In this document: piece by piece, positions 20,587-29,916 of the stretch
How the letters are laid out: each line of letters starts with the position of its first letter
Position numbering within the stretch: position 1 is the stretch's first letter
Source: Rikenellaceae bacterium
Lineage (GTDB): Bacteria; Bacteroidota; Bacteroidia; Bacteroidales; Rikenellaceae
Direction: 5' to 3'
Length of the DNA stretch: 64,000 bases
NCBI GenBank assembly: GCA_015059955.1
Contig: SUZK01000002.1
Location: 62,001 to 126,000 of the forward strand
Position numbers and translations under genes: made by a program
Notes under the pieces: generated by a model
What the model saw: the letters and a program-made list of their open reading frames with translations, nothing else
The model's database searches: none
What the model was told of the DNA's origin: nothing

Positions 20587-20928
20587 TTATGCCCTTACAG
20601 GGGGTGCGCGTAACGATACGCCAGAGATGTCGACGTGGGTGATTTGCTCGCTGTTGTCGATGCTCTCAACAAGATCGAATTCGGCGATGATTGACTCTTC
20701 GTACGAGCCGTCGCCGCTGAGCATATCGACATTTGCTATGCGGCTAATCTGCAATACGCTGTCCGTTGAGTGACTATGGTCGTCGGCACTGCCCGTATAT
20801 GGGTGTGAGTGGACAATATCTTGACCATCGATGATATGGCTGTGGACAAATAGGGTAGTGCCACCCAGCCAAAACATGATGACCAAGAGGTGTAGAGTCG
20901 CTAATATGTATTGTACTCTTCTCTGCAT
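20587..20928 (-). CDS. Small His-rich membrane or secreted protein
   Basis: MQRRVQYILATLHLLVIMFWLGGTTLFVHSHIIDGQDIVHSHPYTGSADDHSHS; just upstream of TonB receptor. Confidence 0.7.
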   Translation of the reverse strand: MQRRVQYILATLHLLVIMFWLGGTTLFVHSHIIDGQDIVHSHPYTGSADDHSHSTDSVLQISRIANVDMLSGDGSYEESIIAEFDLVESIDNSEQITHVDISGVSLRAPPVRA

Positions 20929-21236
20929 TGCGGCCGCAAAAGTATAAATTTTATTTAAAATAACCAAATTTCAATGGGTTATCAACTTACATTGTTTTAG
21001 CTATTGGCAAAACTGACTATTTGGAAGTGACCATTCACTCCGCAAAACCGACCATTCGCGCCATTAAAATCACCATTTATTAAAAAAAATTAAAATGATT
21101 TCGCCTTATTAAATATTTGTATTACCTTTGCACACTGACAAATTATTCTCTCTTTTGGCCCAAATGGTTAGAGTAGAGGGCTCTCTCCTTTGGAGAAAGA
21201 GATATGAGAAGAAATTTTTGTAATAAAAAAGAGTAT

Positions 21237-24200
21237 ATGAGTAATGTTAATTTGACTCCCGATTACCTATTTGAGGTTAGCTGGGAGGTGTGCAACAAGG
21301 TGGGTGGCATACATACTGTCATCGCCTCGAAAGCACCAACAGTAATGCAGCAGTTGGGCGATAAGTATATCACTATCGGTCCCGATTTCTCGCAGGATGC
21401 TGCCAACCCCGAGTTTAAGGAGGATACCACACTTCTTGCGGCTTTGCGTGAGACACTCTACGCTAAGGGTGTTCGTGTGCGTGTTGGTCGCTGGACGATC
21501 GATGGTAGCCCCATCGCCATACTTATCGACTTTAAGTCGTTCTTCAACCAGAAGGATGAGATTCTCAAGCAGTTGTGGGACTCATACCACGTAGACTCGT
21601 TGTCGGGTCAGTGGGACTATGTTGAGCCAGTATTGTTTGGCCACGCAGCAGGCGTTGTCATCGCAGCTTTCACACAGTGCGTAGCAACTCCAGCCGCTAA
21701 GGTTGTCGCTCACTTCCACGAGTGGATGGCAGCAGCAGGCTCGCTCTACTTGCGCGACAATGCACCATACGTAGCCACCGTATTCACTACCCACGCTACG
21801 GTTATGGGCCGCTGTATTGCTGGCAACCGCCTACCTCTCTACAACGACCTTCACAAGTTCAACGCCGATGAGCTCGCTCGTCAGTTCAACGTGATGGCTA
21901 AGCACTCGTTGGAGAAGTCGGCAGCTACCTACGCTGATGCCTTCCTCACCGTGAGTGACATTACGGCTAACGAGTGTAAGTACTTGCTTGGTCGTGAGGT
22001 GACACGTATCACCCCGAACGGCTTTGAGAATGGCTTTGTGCCCGCTGCGGAGCGTCTTAGCGAGGTGCGTGCAGCATCACGTAAGCGTATCATCGACGTG
22101 GCACGCGCTACTTGGGGCTATGACTTCGCGGGTGAGCCACTTATTGTTGCTACCAGCGGCCGCTACGAGTATCGCAATAAGGGTATCGACGTATTCTTGG
22201 AGTCGATGAAGCAGCTCGCATCGAGCAACATCGACCGCGATGTCATCGCTGTTGTTGCTGTTCCTGCTGCTACCGTAGGTGCTCGTATCGACCTCGAGCA
22301 GCACCTCGAGAACAACGCATCGCCTATCGACCCATCGCAGAAGCGCTACCTTACACACTATCTTGAGTCTGAGGCATGGGATCAGGTATGCCGCTCTGTT
22401 GAGGGCAGCATCCTCTCTACTTCGGCATCGCGTGTTAAGGTTCTCTTCGTGCCTACATACCTCAATGGCAACGATGGCATCTTCAACATGCCATACTACG
22501 ATCTTCTTGCAGGTGTTGACCTCACCGTCTTCGCATCATACTACGAGCCATGGGGCTACACTCCACTTGAGTCGGTAGCATATGGCGTTCCTACCGTTAC
22601 CACCACTCTTGCTGGCTTCGGTATGTGGATTGCAAAGCACGTAGACCACGAGGGCGTAGATATCGTACGTCGCGACGACTATAACGAGCGCGAGGTTGTA
22701 TTGCAGATTACCGACGTTGTACGTAAGTATATAGATATGAATGCCGAGAAGTACGAGGCTGCTCGTCGCTCAGCACAGGAGATGTCATCAACAGCGCTAT
22801 GGAAGAAGCTCTTTAAGGAGTATCAGGTGGCCTATGAGGAGGCTCTCGACAACTCAATTTCGCGTACCAACCGAGTGCTTATCGATGGTGGTAGCCGTGG
22901 CGAGCAGATTAACTTCGTGCGCCAGCAGCTCACCTCGAACCGTCCTACATGGCACCGTTTGATGGTCGAGAAGGGTATTCCAGAGCGTTTGAAGCCACTT
23001 GAGGAGCTATCACGCAACTTGTGGTGGTGCTGGACGGCCTCTGCTCGCGACCTCTTTGAGTCTATCGACGAGGCGTTGTGGGTAAAGGTTGACCGTAACC
23101 CTATCGTGTTGCTCGATAAGCTATCGTCAGCACGTTGCGAGGAGCTTTGCGCCGATAAGGACTTCCTCAAGCGCATGGATGCAGTATATAAGGAGTTCAC
23201 CGAGTATATGGCTGAGAAGCCATCACCCGAGCACGCTAAGGTGGCATACTTCTCTATGGAGTATGGTCTGCACTCGTCGTTGAAGATATACTCTGGTGGT
23301 CTTGGTATCCTCGCTGGTGACTACCTCAAGGAGGCATCAGATAGAAACGTTCCTATGGTAGCCGTAGGTCTCTTGTACCGCTACGGTTACTTCACTCAGC
23401 GTCTCTCGGCGCAGGGTGCTCAGGAGGCTACATACGAGGCACAGAACTTCTATAAGCTCCCTATCTCGCCCGTGCGTGACGAGTTCGGCAACTGGGTGAC
23501 TACACAGGTGGCAATGCCTGGTCGTACCTTGTCGGCACGCGTTTGGAAGTGCCAGGTGGGCCGTACCGACCTCTTCTTGTTGGATGCCGACTATGAGGCA
23601 AACCTCGAGGAGGACCGTCAGGTGACCTACTACCTCTATGGTGGTGACTGGGAGAACCGCCTCAAGCAGGAGATTTTGTTGGGTGTCGGTGGTATCCGTG
23701 CTCTCGTGAAGATGGGCATCAAGCAGGAGGTATACCACTGCAACGAGGGTCACGCAGCCTTCATCGGCATCGAGCGTATCCGCAACCTCATCGCTAAGAA
23801 GCACTTGTCGTTCTCTGAGGCTATGGAGGTTATCCGCTCGTCGTCGTTGTTCACAACACATACCCCTGTGCCAGCAGGTCACGATGCCTTCCCAGAGTCG
23901 ATGTTGCGTCAGTATATGTCGCACTACCCCGATGTCTTGGGTATCACCTGGGATCAGTTCATCAACCTCGGTAAGACCAACCCTAACGACCCTAACGAGA
24001 AGTTCTCGATGTCGGTACTCGCATGTAACCTCTCACAGGAGGTAAACGGCGTATCGTGGTTGCACGGCGAGGTATCGAAGGATATCCTTGGCAACATGTG
24101 GCCAGGCTACTTCAAGAATGAGTTGCACATCGGCTACGTAACAAACGGTGTTCACTTCCCAACATGGGTAGCATCTAACCTCCGTCGCTTGTACTCTAAG

Positions 24201-25481
24201 TACTTCGGTGACGCCTTCTCGAGTCATACATATAATATCCCTGAGTGGCAGAACGTACATAAGATTGACGATAAGGAGCTTTGGGGCGAGCGCATGATGC
24301 TCAAGGAGCGTCTTATCAAGACTATCCGCAAGCGCTTCAGCGATCCTACACAGGTACGCTTGCAGTCGCCACGCCAGATGGTACAGGTTACCGAGAGCAT
24401 TCGTCCTGATGTTCTTACTATCGGTTTTGCTCGTCGCTTTGCCACCTATAAGCGTGCCTACTTGCTCTTCACCAACTTGGAGCGTCTTTCGGCCCTTGTA
24501 AATAATAAGGAGCGCCCCGTGCAGTTCATCTTCGCAGGTAAGGCACACCCTAACGATAAGCCAGGTCAGGACCTTATCAAGCGCATCGTTGAGGTATCGG
24601 CAATGCCAGAGTTCGTGGGTAAGATTGTCTTCTTGCAGAACTACGATATGGAGCTTGCACGCCGCATGGTTCAGGGTGTCGACGTATGGCTCAACACGCC
24701 TACCCGTCCTTTGGAGGCTTCGGGTACTTCGGGCGAGAAGTGTGTTATGAATGGTGTTATGCAGTTCTCAGTCCTCGACGGCTGGTGGGTTGAGGGCTAT
24801 AAGGAGGGTGCTGGCTGGATGCTTCCTATGGAGCGCACCTATGCCGACCAGCGCTTCCAGGATGAGCTCGACGCCGAGATGATATATAACACTATCGAGG
24901 AGCAGATCGTACCATTGTACTACGACCGTGCCGAGGATGGCGTACCTCACCGCTGGGTAAATGCTGTTAAGAAGTGCGTGGCAGATATTGCGTCGAACTT
25001 CACCACTAACCGCATGCTTATCGACTACGAGGAGCGCTTCTATAATAAGCTCGCCGAGCGCAAGGCACTTATGCTCGATAACAACTATATGATGGCTCGT
25101 CAGATTGCTGCATGGAAGCGTAAGGTGTCGGCTGCGTGGGATAACATCTCTATCTTGGATGTTCAGCGTGCCGAGATCGACAGCGAGGCAATCTACGTGG
25201 GTAAGAAGTACCACTTCCAGCTCACCCTCGACCTTGCGGGTCTCAACCCTGAGGATATCGGCGCCGAGCTTGTTGTGGCTACGCAGATTGAGGCCGGCCA
25301 GGCAGCCAATGTTGTTGAGACACGCCGTCTCAGTGTCGTTGCTACGGAGAGTAATACCGTTACGCTCGCTCTTGACTACTCGCCAGAGCATACTGGTATG
25401 TTCGATGTAGCGTTGCGTATCTTCCCTGTGAACGATAAGCTTGAGCATCGTATGGATTTTGCGCTTGTTAAGTGGGCGTAA
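21237..25481 (+). CDS. Fusion: GT3-like glycogen synthase plus GT35 alpha-glucan phosphorylase
   Basis: N-term LFEVSWEVCNKVGGIHTVIASKA; C-term EELSRNLWWCW...AYFSMEYGLHSSLKIYSGGLGILAGDYLKEASD and PTRPLEASGTSGEKCVMNG. Confidence 0.9.
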   Translation: MSNVNLTPDYLFEVSWEVCNKVGGIHTVIASKAPTVMQQLGDKYITIGPDFSQDAANPEFKEDTTLLAALRETLYAKGVRVRVGRWTIDGSPIAILIDFKSFFNQKDEILKQLWDSYHVDSLSGQWDYVEPVLFGHAAGVVIAAFTQCVATPAAKVVAHFHEWMAAAGSLYLRDNAPYVATVFTTHATVMGRCIAGNRLPLYNDLHKFNADELARQFNVMAKHSLEKSAATYADAFLTVSDITANECKYLLGREVTRITPNGFENGFVPAAERLSEVRAASRKRIIDVARATWGYDFAGEPLIVATSGRYEYRNKGIDVFLESMKQLASSNIDRDVIAVVAVPAATVGARIDLEQHLENNASPIDPSQKRYLTHYLESEAWDQVCRSVEGSILSTSASRVKVLFVPTYLNGNDGIFNMPYYDLLAGVDLTVFASYYEPWGYTPLESVAYGVPTVTTTLAGFGMWIAKHVDHEGVDIVRRDDYNEREVVLQITDVVRKYIDMNAEKYEAARRSAQEMSSTALWKKLFKEYQVAYEEALDNSISRTNRVLIDGGSRGEQINFVRQQLTSNRPTWHRLMVEKGIPERLKPLEELSRNLWWCWTASARDLFESIDEALWVKVDRNPIVLLDKLSSARCEELCADKDFLKRMDAVYKEFTEYMAEKPSPEHAKVAYFSMEYGLHSSLKIYSGGLGILAGDYLKEASDRNVPMVAVGLLYRYGYFTQRLSAQGAQEATYEAQNFYKLPISPVRDEFGNWVTTQVAMPGRTLSARVWKCQVGRTDLFLLDADYEANLEEDRQVTYYLYGGDWENRLKQEILLGVGGIRALVKMGIKQEVYHCNEGHAAFIGIERIRNLIAKKHLSFSEAMEVIRSSSLFTTHTPVPAGHDAFPESMLRQYMSHYPDVLGITWDQFINLGKTNPNDPNEKFSMSVLACNLSQEVNGVSWLHGEVSKDILGNMWPGYFKNELHIGYVTNGVHFPTWVASNLRRLYSKYFGDAFSSHTYNIPEWQNVHKIDDKELWGERMMLKERLIKTIRKRFSDPTQVRLQSPRQMVQVTESIRPDVLTIGFARRFATYKRAYLLFTNLERLSALVNNKERPVQFIFAGKAHPNDKPGQDLIKRIVEVSAMPEFVGKIVFLQNYDMELARRMVQGVDVWLNTPTRPLEASGTSGEKCVMNGVMQFSVLDGWWVEGYKEGAGWMLPMERTYADQRFQDELDAEMIYNTIEEQIVPLYYDRAEDGVPHRWVNAVKKCVADIASNFTTNRMLIDYEERFYNKLAERKALMLDNNYMMARQIAAWKRKVSAAWDNISILDVQRAEIDSEAIYVGKKYHFQLTLDLAGLNPEDIGAELVVATQIEAGQAANVVETRRLSVVATESNTVTLALDYSPEHTGMFDVALRIFPVNDKLEHRMDFALVKWA

Positions 25482-25489
25482 TTTCCGAT

Positions 25490-25800
25490 TTTATAGGGCA
25501 TCTTTAGCCCATCCCAAACAAAATCCCGAAGGCTGTACGCTGAGTACTATCCTTCGGGATTTCTTATTGCGATAGACTAAATCTGCACCTCTAAAATCAG
25601 AAATTAATTTTGCTGATAAGGCAGACATCTACTGCCGCATACAAGCCGTCCCGACAATGAGCAGTACGCCAAGTACAGCCCATCGTACAGCCTTCTATCA
25701 CGAAATCCAGAGTGTTGCGATATGTGGGCATCTTTAGCCCATCCCCAAAAGTAGACTACCGCAGGCTGTGCTTCGTGTACTATCCTGCGGTAGTCTCTTT
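25490..25800. repeat. Composite hairpin repeat array B
   Basis: Hairpins 25496-25510, 25521-25562, 25620-25636, 25753-25796; shares 37 nt exactly with array A. Confidence 0.85.
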
Positions 25801-25811
25801 TTTTATGCGCT

Positions 25812-25900
25812 CGGCTAAGGGCCCTTGCCCGCCCTCTTAAGGAGCTATGCTCCGCCCTACTAAGCAAGCTTTGCTTGCGCCCTCTAAGCGTAGCACCCCC
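25812..25900. repeat. Array of short palindromes separated by CGCCCTCTAAG-like spacers
   Basis: GGAGCtatGCTCC, CAAGCtttGCTTG and AAGGGCCCTT with spacers CGCCCTCTTAAG, CGCCCTACTAAG, CGCCCTCTAAG. Confidence 0.75.
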
Positions 25901-25960
25901 CAAATATCGCGGGTAGGAAAAAGTCTACCCGCGTCACCGGGGGGGGTAGGGGGATAAAAA

Positions 25961-25984
25961 AAGCGCCCGGCCGAAGCCGAGCGC
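25961..25984 (-). terminator. Terminator of 1302 aa surface protein gene
   Basis: Minus: AGCGCTCGGC-TTCG-GCCGGGCGCT then TTTTTTT. Confidence 0.85.
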
Positions 25985-26007
25985 TAAATGCTTAAGCAGA
26001 TGTTCTA

Positions 26008-29000
26008 TTAGTGAACCTGAGTGCCATCAACCCAAATGTCGAACTTATCTGTTGCAACCTTGGTGTTGTTGTTAAGCTCATTCCAAAGACCTCCGTTGAT
26101 ATTAGCAAAGCCTGTAGCTGTTGTCTCAGTAATCTTAACATTACCAGAGATACCAAGCTCGGTGTGCATCTGGATGGCTGCCTTATCAGTTGCAGAATCT
26201 GATGAAGTGAATGAACACTTGTCAACATTGAGGTTGTAAGCCTTTGCAGACTCGCTGTAGATGCAGATACCCTTACCAGCCGTAGCGAAAGTAGAGTTCT
26301 TAACATTTACAGTTGAGTTATCATTACCGTAGTAGTAGATGCAGTAGCCATCGAAACCGCTTGAAGTGTTAAGAGTGAATGTACAATCCTCGATGTTTGC
26401 CTCGTAAACGTTGAGACGAAGACGGTTTACATTACAGTTCTTAAGGTTGAAAGCAGTAGCGTGGTGAACAAATGCAAATGCCTGCTCAGTGTAACCCTTA
26501 CCTGCATTGAGGTTGTAAGTCAAGTTCTCGAGAGTTACGCTCTTGTTCTGAAGATAGATACTCTGCTCAAGGTTCAAAACCACATTAGCCTTGTCTACAC
26601 CCTTCAAAGTAACGTTGTTAGCTACGAAATTCAAACCAGAAAGCTCGTAGTTACCAGCAAGAAGATTAACGACAGAAGCATTCTTCTCAAGAGCAATCTT
26701 GAGGCTCTCATTGTTTGAAGCATAGAACTCGTCATTTATCTTAATAACTGTATCCTCGATAAGGATATCATCAGCTACAAGAGCTCTGCCCTCGCAAGTA
26801 CAATTAGTGTACTCTGTGTAGTCCATGCTGCAAATCCAGTAATAAGGCTTATTAAATGCACAATTAGTGAATTTAGCCTTACCCCACAAATTGATAAAGC
26901 CCGCAACAGTGAACTTAGTATCAATTGCCTCGAACATTGATACAGCAGCACCAATTGCTACACGCCACTCGCTGTTTACCTCGCAACCCTTGAGAATTAC
27001 ATGTGAGCCGGCAACAGCAGAGTCAAAATGCAAAGCATAGTCAGGACCGTTGAATACACAATTCTCGAATACAACAGTGTCGCCAGCATTGCTAAACTTT
27101 AAATCACCATTGAATACACAATTCTTGTATGTACCATTAATCGTGCTATAATATGCTACAAGATCATCGCTTCCGCTCTGGAAAGTAGCACCCATAACAG
27201 TAGCACCATTAATATTCAATGAAGACTTACCATTAAATACAGTGCCCTCCTCGCAAATGACTGTTACACCCTTTGCAAAGTTATTGGGGAAAGTGTACTC
27301 GCCAGCAGGAAGCTGTACAACAGCATTCTCAGTAGTAACAGCAGTGTTAAGTGCAGCCTGAACATCCTCAGTTGTCTCGCCCTCGATAGGTGCAACGCCC
27401 TCAACAACCATTGAAGCACCAGCAACGGTTACCAAACCTGCATACTGCTTAGTGCTCTCGTCTACCCAAACAGCGTTGGCGTTATCAGCAGCAACCTCTG
27501 TGATGTCGATATTCTTAATATTGATATCAGCACCCTTTGTGCTCTTAACTACGATGGCAGCCTTCTTCTGTGACTTAACCTTAAGACCATCAATGTTCAA
27601 AGTAACCTTTGCCTCGTCCTCGTTCACATACTGATTGTCGATCTTGATACCGCGGTCAGTAGTCTTTGACTCGTGAGCCAAGAGAGCACAATCCTTAATA
27701 TTTACAGTCTGGCCGAATGGTCTAATCCACAATGCATATGCCTCTGAGTTGTTTGGGTGAACATCAGAGATGATAACGTTTGTAAGGTCGCTATCACCGA
27801 ATAGAGCAATAGCCTTATCAGATGTTACATTCTCAAGCTCAACATCGTTGAAGAAGCTGATATCGTGACGATTCCAAGGACCGTTGTTATTGCCAGTGTT
27901 AGTGATCTTCGCATTCCTAATGACCAACTTAGCATCAGCATTAGCCAAACGAACGTAGTTCCAGTCTGAGTTCTTGTGGTTGAAAGTAAGTGTGTAGGCA
28001 TTATTACCAGCACCTGTAGCAGCAGCGGTAACAACCTTTGCACCATCGATAGTGATAACGTTTGTATTATTACCACCGAAATAGTAATCAGCCATGTTTG
28101 CGTTTACGTCAACAGCGACATCTGCATTAAGGCTAATATTGAGAGTGTGGAAGTCTGCCTTCATCACCTTAGCAAGTACCTCGCTTGATGCTACAACTGC
28201 GTTTACAGTATTATTTGTCTGTGAGAAGTCGAATGTAGCAACATTGGTGTCAGTCTCATACATGAATAGACCCTGGTCACCTGGCTGGCAGTTAGTGAAT
28301 GTAGAGTTCTTAATCTCAATCTTAGTAGCTGCATTTACAGTACCGATAGCCATACCTGGCTTCTTAGAAAGATTGTTGAACTGGCACTTGTCAACAACAA
28401 CCTCAGCAACCTCTGAGCCGTAATCCTCGTGAACCTTGATACCACGTGCACCGCTGAATGAACAGTTGTTGAAGTGAGCCTTACCATTGCTTACCCAAGC
28501 AGCATACTCCTGGCCCTCAGTGCCCTTGTATACCTTATCGTTGAATGTACAGTTGTTGAAGACTGCCTCCTCGCCATCAATAGCGATAGTGTTGTCGATA
28601 ACGCAGTCGTTGAACTCAAGCTCACCTGCAAACTCAAGGTAACCAAACTCCCAGCTATTCTCAGCGTATGACTCAGTCTGGTCAACAATAGTTACATCGT
28701 TGAAGATAAGCTTACCACCGTTAGCCATGCGGATAGGACCAACACCAGCACCAGTAGCAATTACCTTATAGCCATTACCATTGATAGTAAGAGTCTCTGT
28801 CTCTGCGCCCTCAGGGATAAGTGGAGTAGAGCCGTGAGCACCACCAGTCTCCCAAATAAGGTCACCCTTAAGGTCAATCACGTAGTTCTTGTACTTTGTT
28901 GCCTCCTCAAGCTGATCCTTGATGTCTGCATCTATCTCGTGATAACCCTCGAAAGCATCGTTGATATAGACATTAATATTTGCAGCGTCAGTAAGGATGG

Positions 29001-29916
29001 GACCCATAACAGTGGTAAGGTAGTTACGCTGTACTGGAATAGGAGTGTTGAATTGAACCTGTGGAATAGCATCACCATTGTTATCCTTAACATCCAAAGT
29101 GAAGTTGATAGGCTCCTGATCCTTGGCTGCGAAGTAGTAGTCGGTGAAGAGGGTCATAGTGCCCTTAGACTTGCCAGTAGTAGCATCCCACTCGTTTGCA
29201 TACTTGTTCTCAGAGATCTTGATAGTCTTCTCATGAGTAACCGTCTCAGCAGCGATTACGTCTGATGTGAAAGCGTTGAAAGAGGTGTAGATATCTGTTG
29301 AGTATACAACCTTGATATCCTCTGGCAACACGTTGAACATATCCTTGATGTCGGTAGTCACAACGCGGAGCTTACCCAATGGACGCTTAAGCTCGATAGA
29401 GATGTTTGATGCAGTAGAGAAGTCCTCAACGTCGTAGATGTTTGTATAAGCATCGCGAGTCTCGTCAGTGAGGTTCCACTCGGTGGTTGCAATCTTAACC
29501 TCCTTAAGGTTTGTTGTGTCGTAGTGGAGGTCAGCCTCTGAACCCTGAGCTACGATATCAGCCCAAACTACGAAGCGGTAGTCACGACCAGGGATAAGGC
29601 GAAGATCGAATGCTGTGCTCTTTGCATCATCCTCAGTGTTTACAAGACGCTCCTTTGCCAACTCATTGATTAGCTGACCCTCCATGTTGTAAACCTCAAG
29701 GATGAAACGAACGTCGTACTGCGAGAAGTCAACGTTACCAAAAGCGCCGATAGCACTGTTCGCGCCACCAGTACGAGTCTCGGTCTCAGGAATTGTGACG
29801 GTAAGGACGGTGTTTACCTCCTCGCCACCAACATTTACGTCGAGACCCTCAGGCTCTGTCTGACATGATGCCAATCCAAGCACCAATGCAGCTAAAGCTA
29901 AAAATCTTGTCTTCAT
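26008..29916 (-). CDS. Large surface lipoprotein: fimbrillin/DUF6562-like N-terminus plus beta-helix repeats
   Basis: Lipobox LGLASCQTEPEG; repeated FNNCTF/FENCVF/KNSTF strands. Confidence 0.8.
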   Translation of the reverse strand: MKTRFLALAALVLGLASCQTEPEGLDVNVGGEEVNTVLTVTIPETETRTGGANSAIGAFGNVDFSQYDVRFILEVYNMEGQLINELAKERLVNTEDDAKSTAFDLRLIPGRDYRFVVWADIVAQGSEADLHYDTTNLKEVKIATTEWNLTDETRDAYTNIYDVEDFSTASNISIELKRPLGKLRVVTTDIKDMFNVLPEDIKVVYSTDIYTSFNAFTSDVIAAETVTHEKTIKISENKYANEWDATTGKSKGTMTLFTDYYFAAKDQEPINFTLDVKDNNGDAIPQVQFNTPIPVQRNYLTTVMGPILTDAANINVYINDAFEGYHEIDADIKDQLEEATKYKNYVIDLKGDLIWETGGAHGSTPLIPEGAETETLTINGNGYKVIATGAGVGPIRMANGGKLIFNDVTIVDQTESYAENSWEFGYLEFAGELEFNDCVIDNTIAIDGEEAVFNNCTFNDKVYKGTEGQEYAAWVSNGKAHFNNCSFSGARGIKVHEDYGSEVAEVVVDKCQFNNLSKKPGMAIGTVNAATKIEIKNSTFTNCQPGDQGLFMYETDTNVATFDFSQTNNTVNAVVASSEVLAKVMKADFHTLNISLNADVAVDVNANMADYYFGGNNTNVITIDGAKVVTAAATGAGNNAYTLTFNHKNSDWNYVRLANADAKLVIRNAKITNTGNNNGPWNRHDISFFNDVELENVTSDKAIALFGDSDLTNVIISDVHPNNSEAYALWIRPFGQTVNIKDCALLAHESKTTDRGIKIDNQYVNEDEAKVTLNIDGLKVKSQKKAAIVVKSTKGADINIKNIDITEVAADNANAVWVDESTKQYAGLVTVAGASMVVEGVAPIEGETTEDVQAALNTAVTTENAVVQLPAGEYTFPNNFAKGVTVICEEGTVFNGKSSLNINGATVMGATFQSGSDDLVAYYSTINGTYKNCVFNGDLKFSNAGDTVVFENCVFNGPDYALHFDSAVAGSHVILKGCEVNSEWRVAIGAAVSMFEAIDTKFTVAGFINLWGKAKFTNCAFNKPYYWICSMDYTEYTNCTCEGRALVADDILIEDTVIKINDEFYASNNESLKIALEKNASVVNLLAGNYELSGLNFVANNVTLKGVDKANVVLNLEQSIYLQNKSVTLENLTYNLNAGKGYTEQAFAFVHHATAFNLKNCNVNRLRLNVYEANIEDCTFTLNTSSGFDGYCIYYYGNDNSTVNVKNSTFATAGKGICIYSESAKAYNLNVDKCSFTSSDSATDKAAIQMHTELGISGNVKITETTATGFANINGGLWNELNNNTKVATDKFDIWVDGTQVH

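Noticed and set aside
18080-20773. Plus-strand ORFs over the TonB receptor
   Set aside because: Antisense shadows of a complete receptor gene.
21150-21236. tRNA-like 5' half (GGCCCAAATGGTTAGAG...CTTTGGA) ahead of the GT3-GT35 gene
   Set aside because: Anticodon stem has a mismatch, D stem is weak and there is no T arm or acceptor 3' strand; treated as leader sequence.
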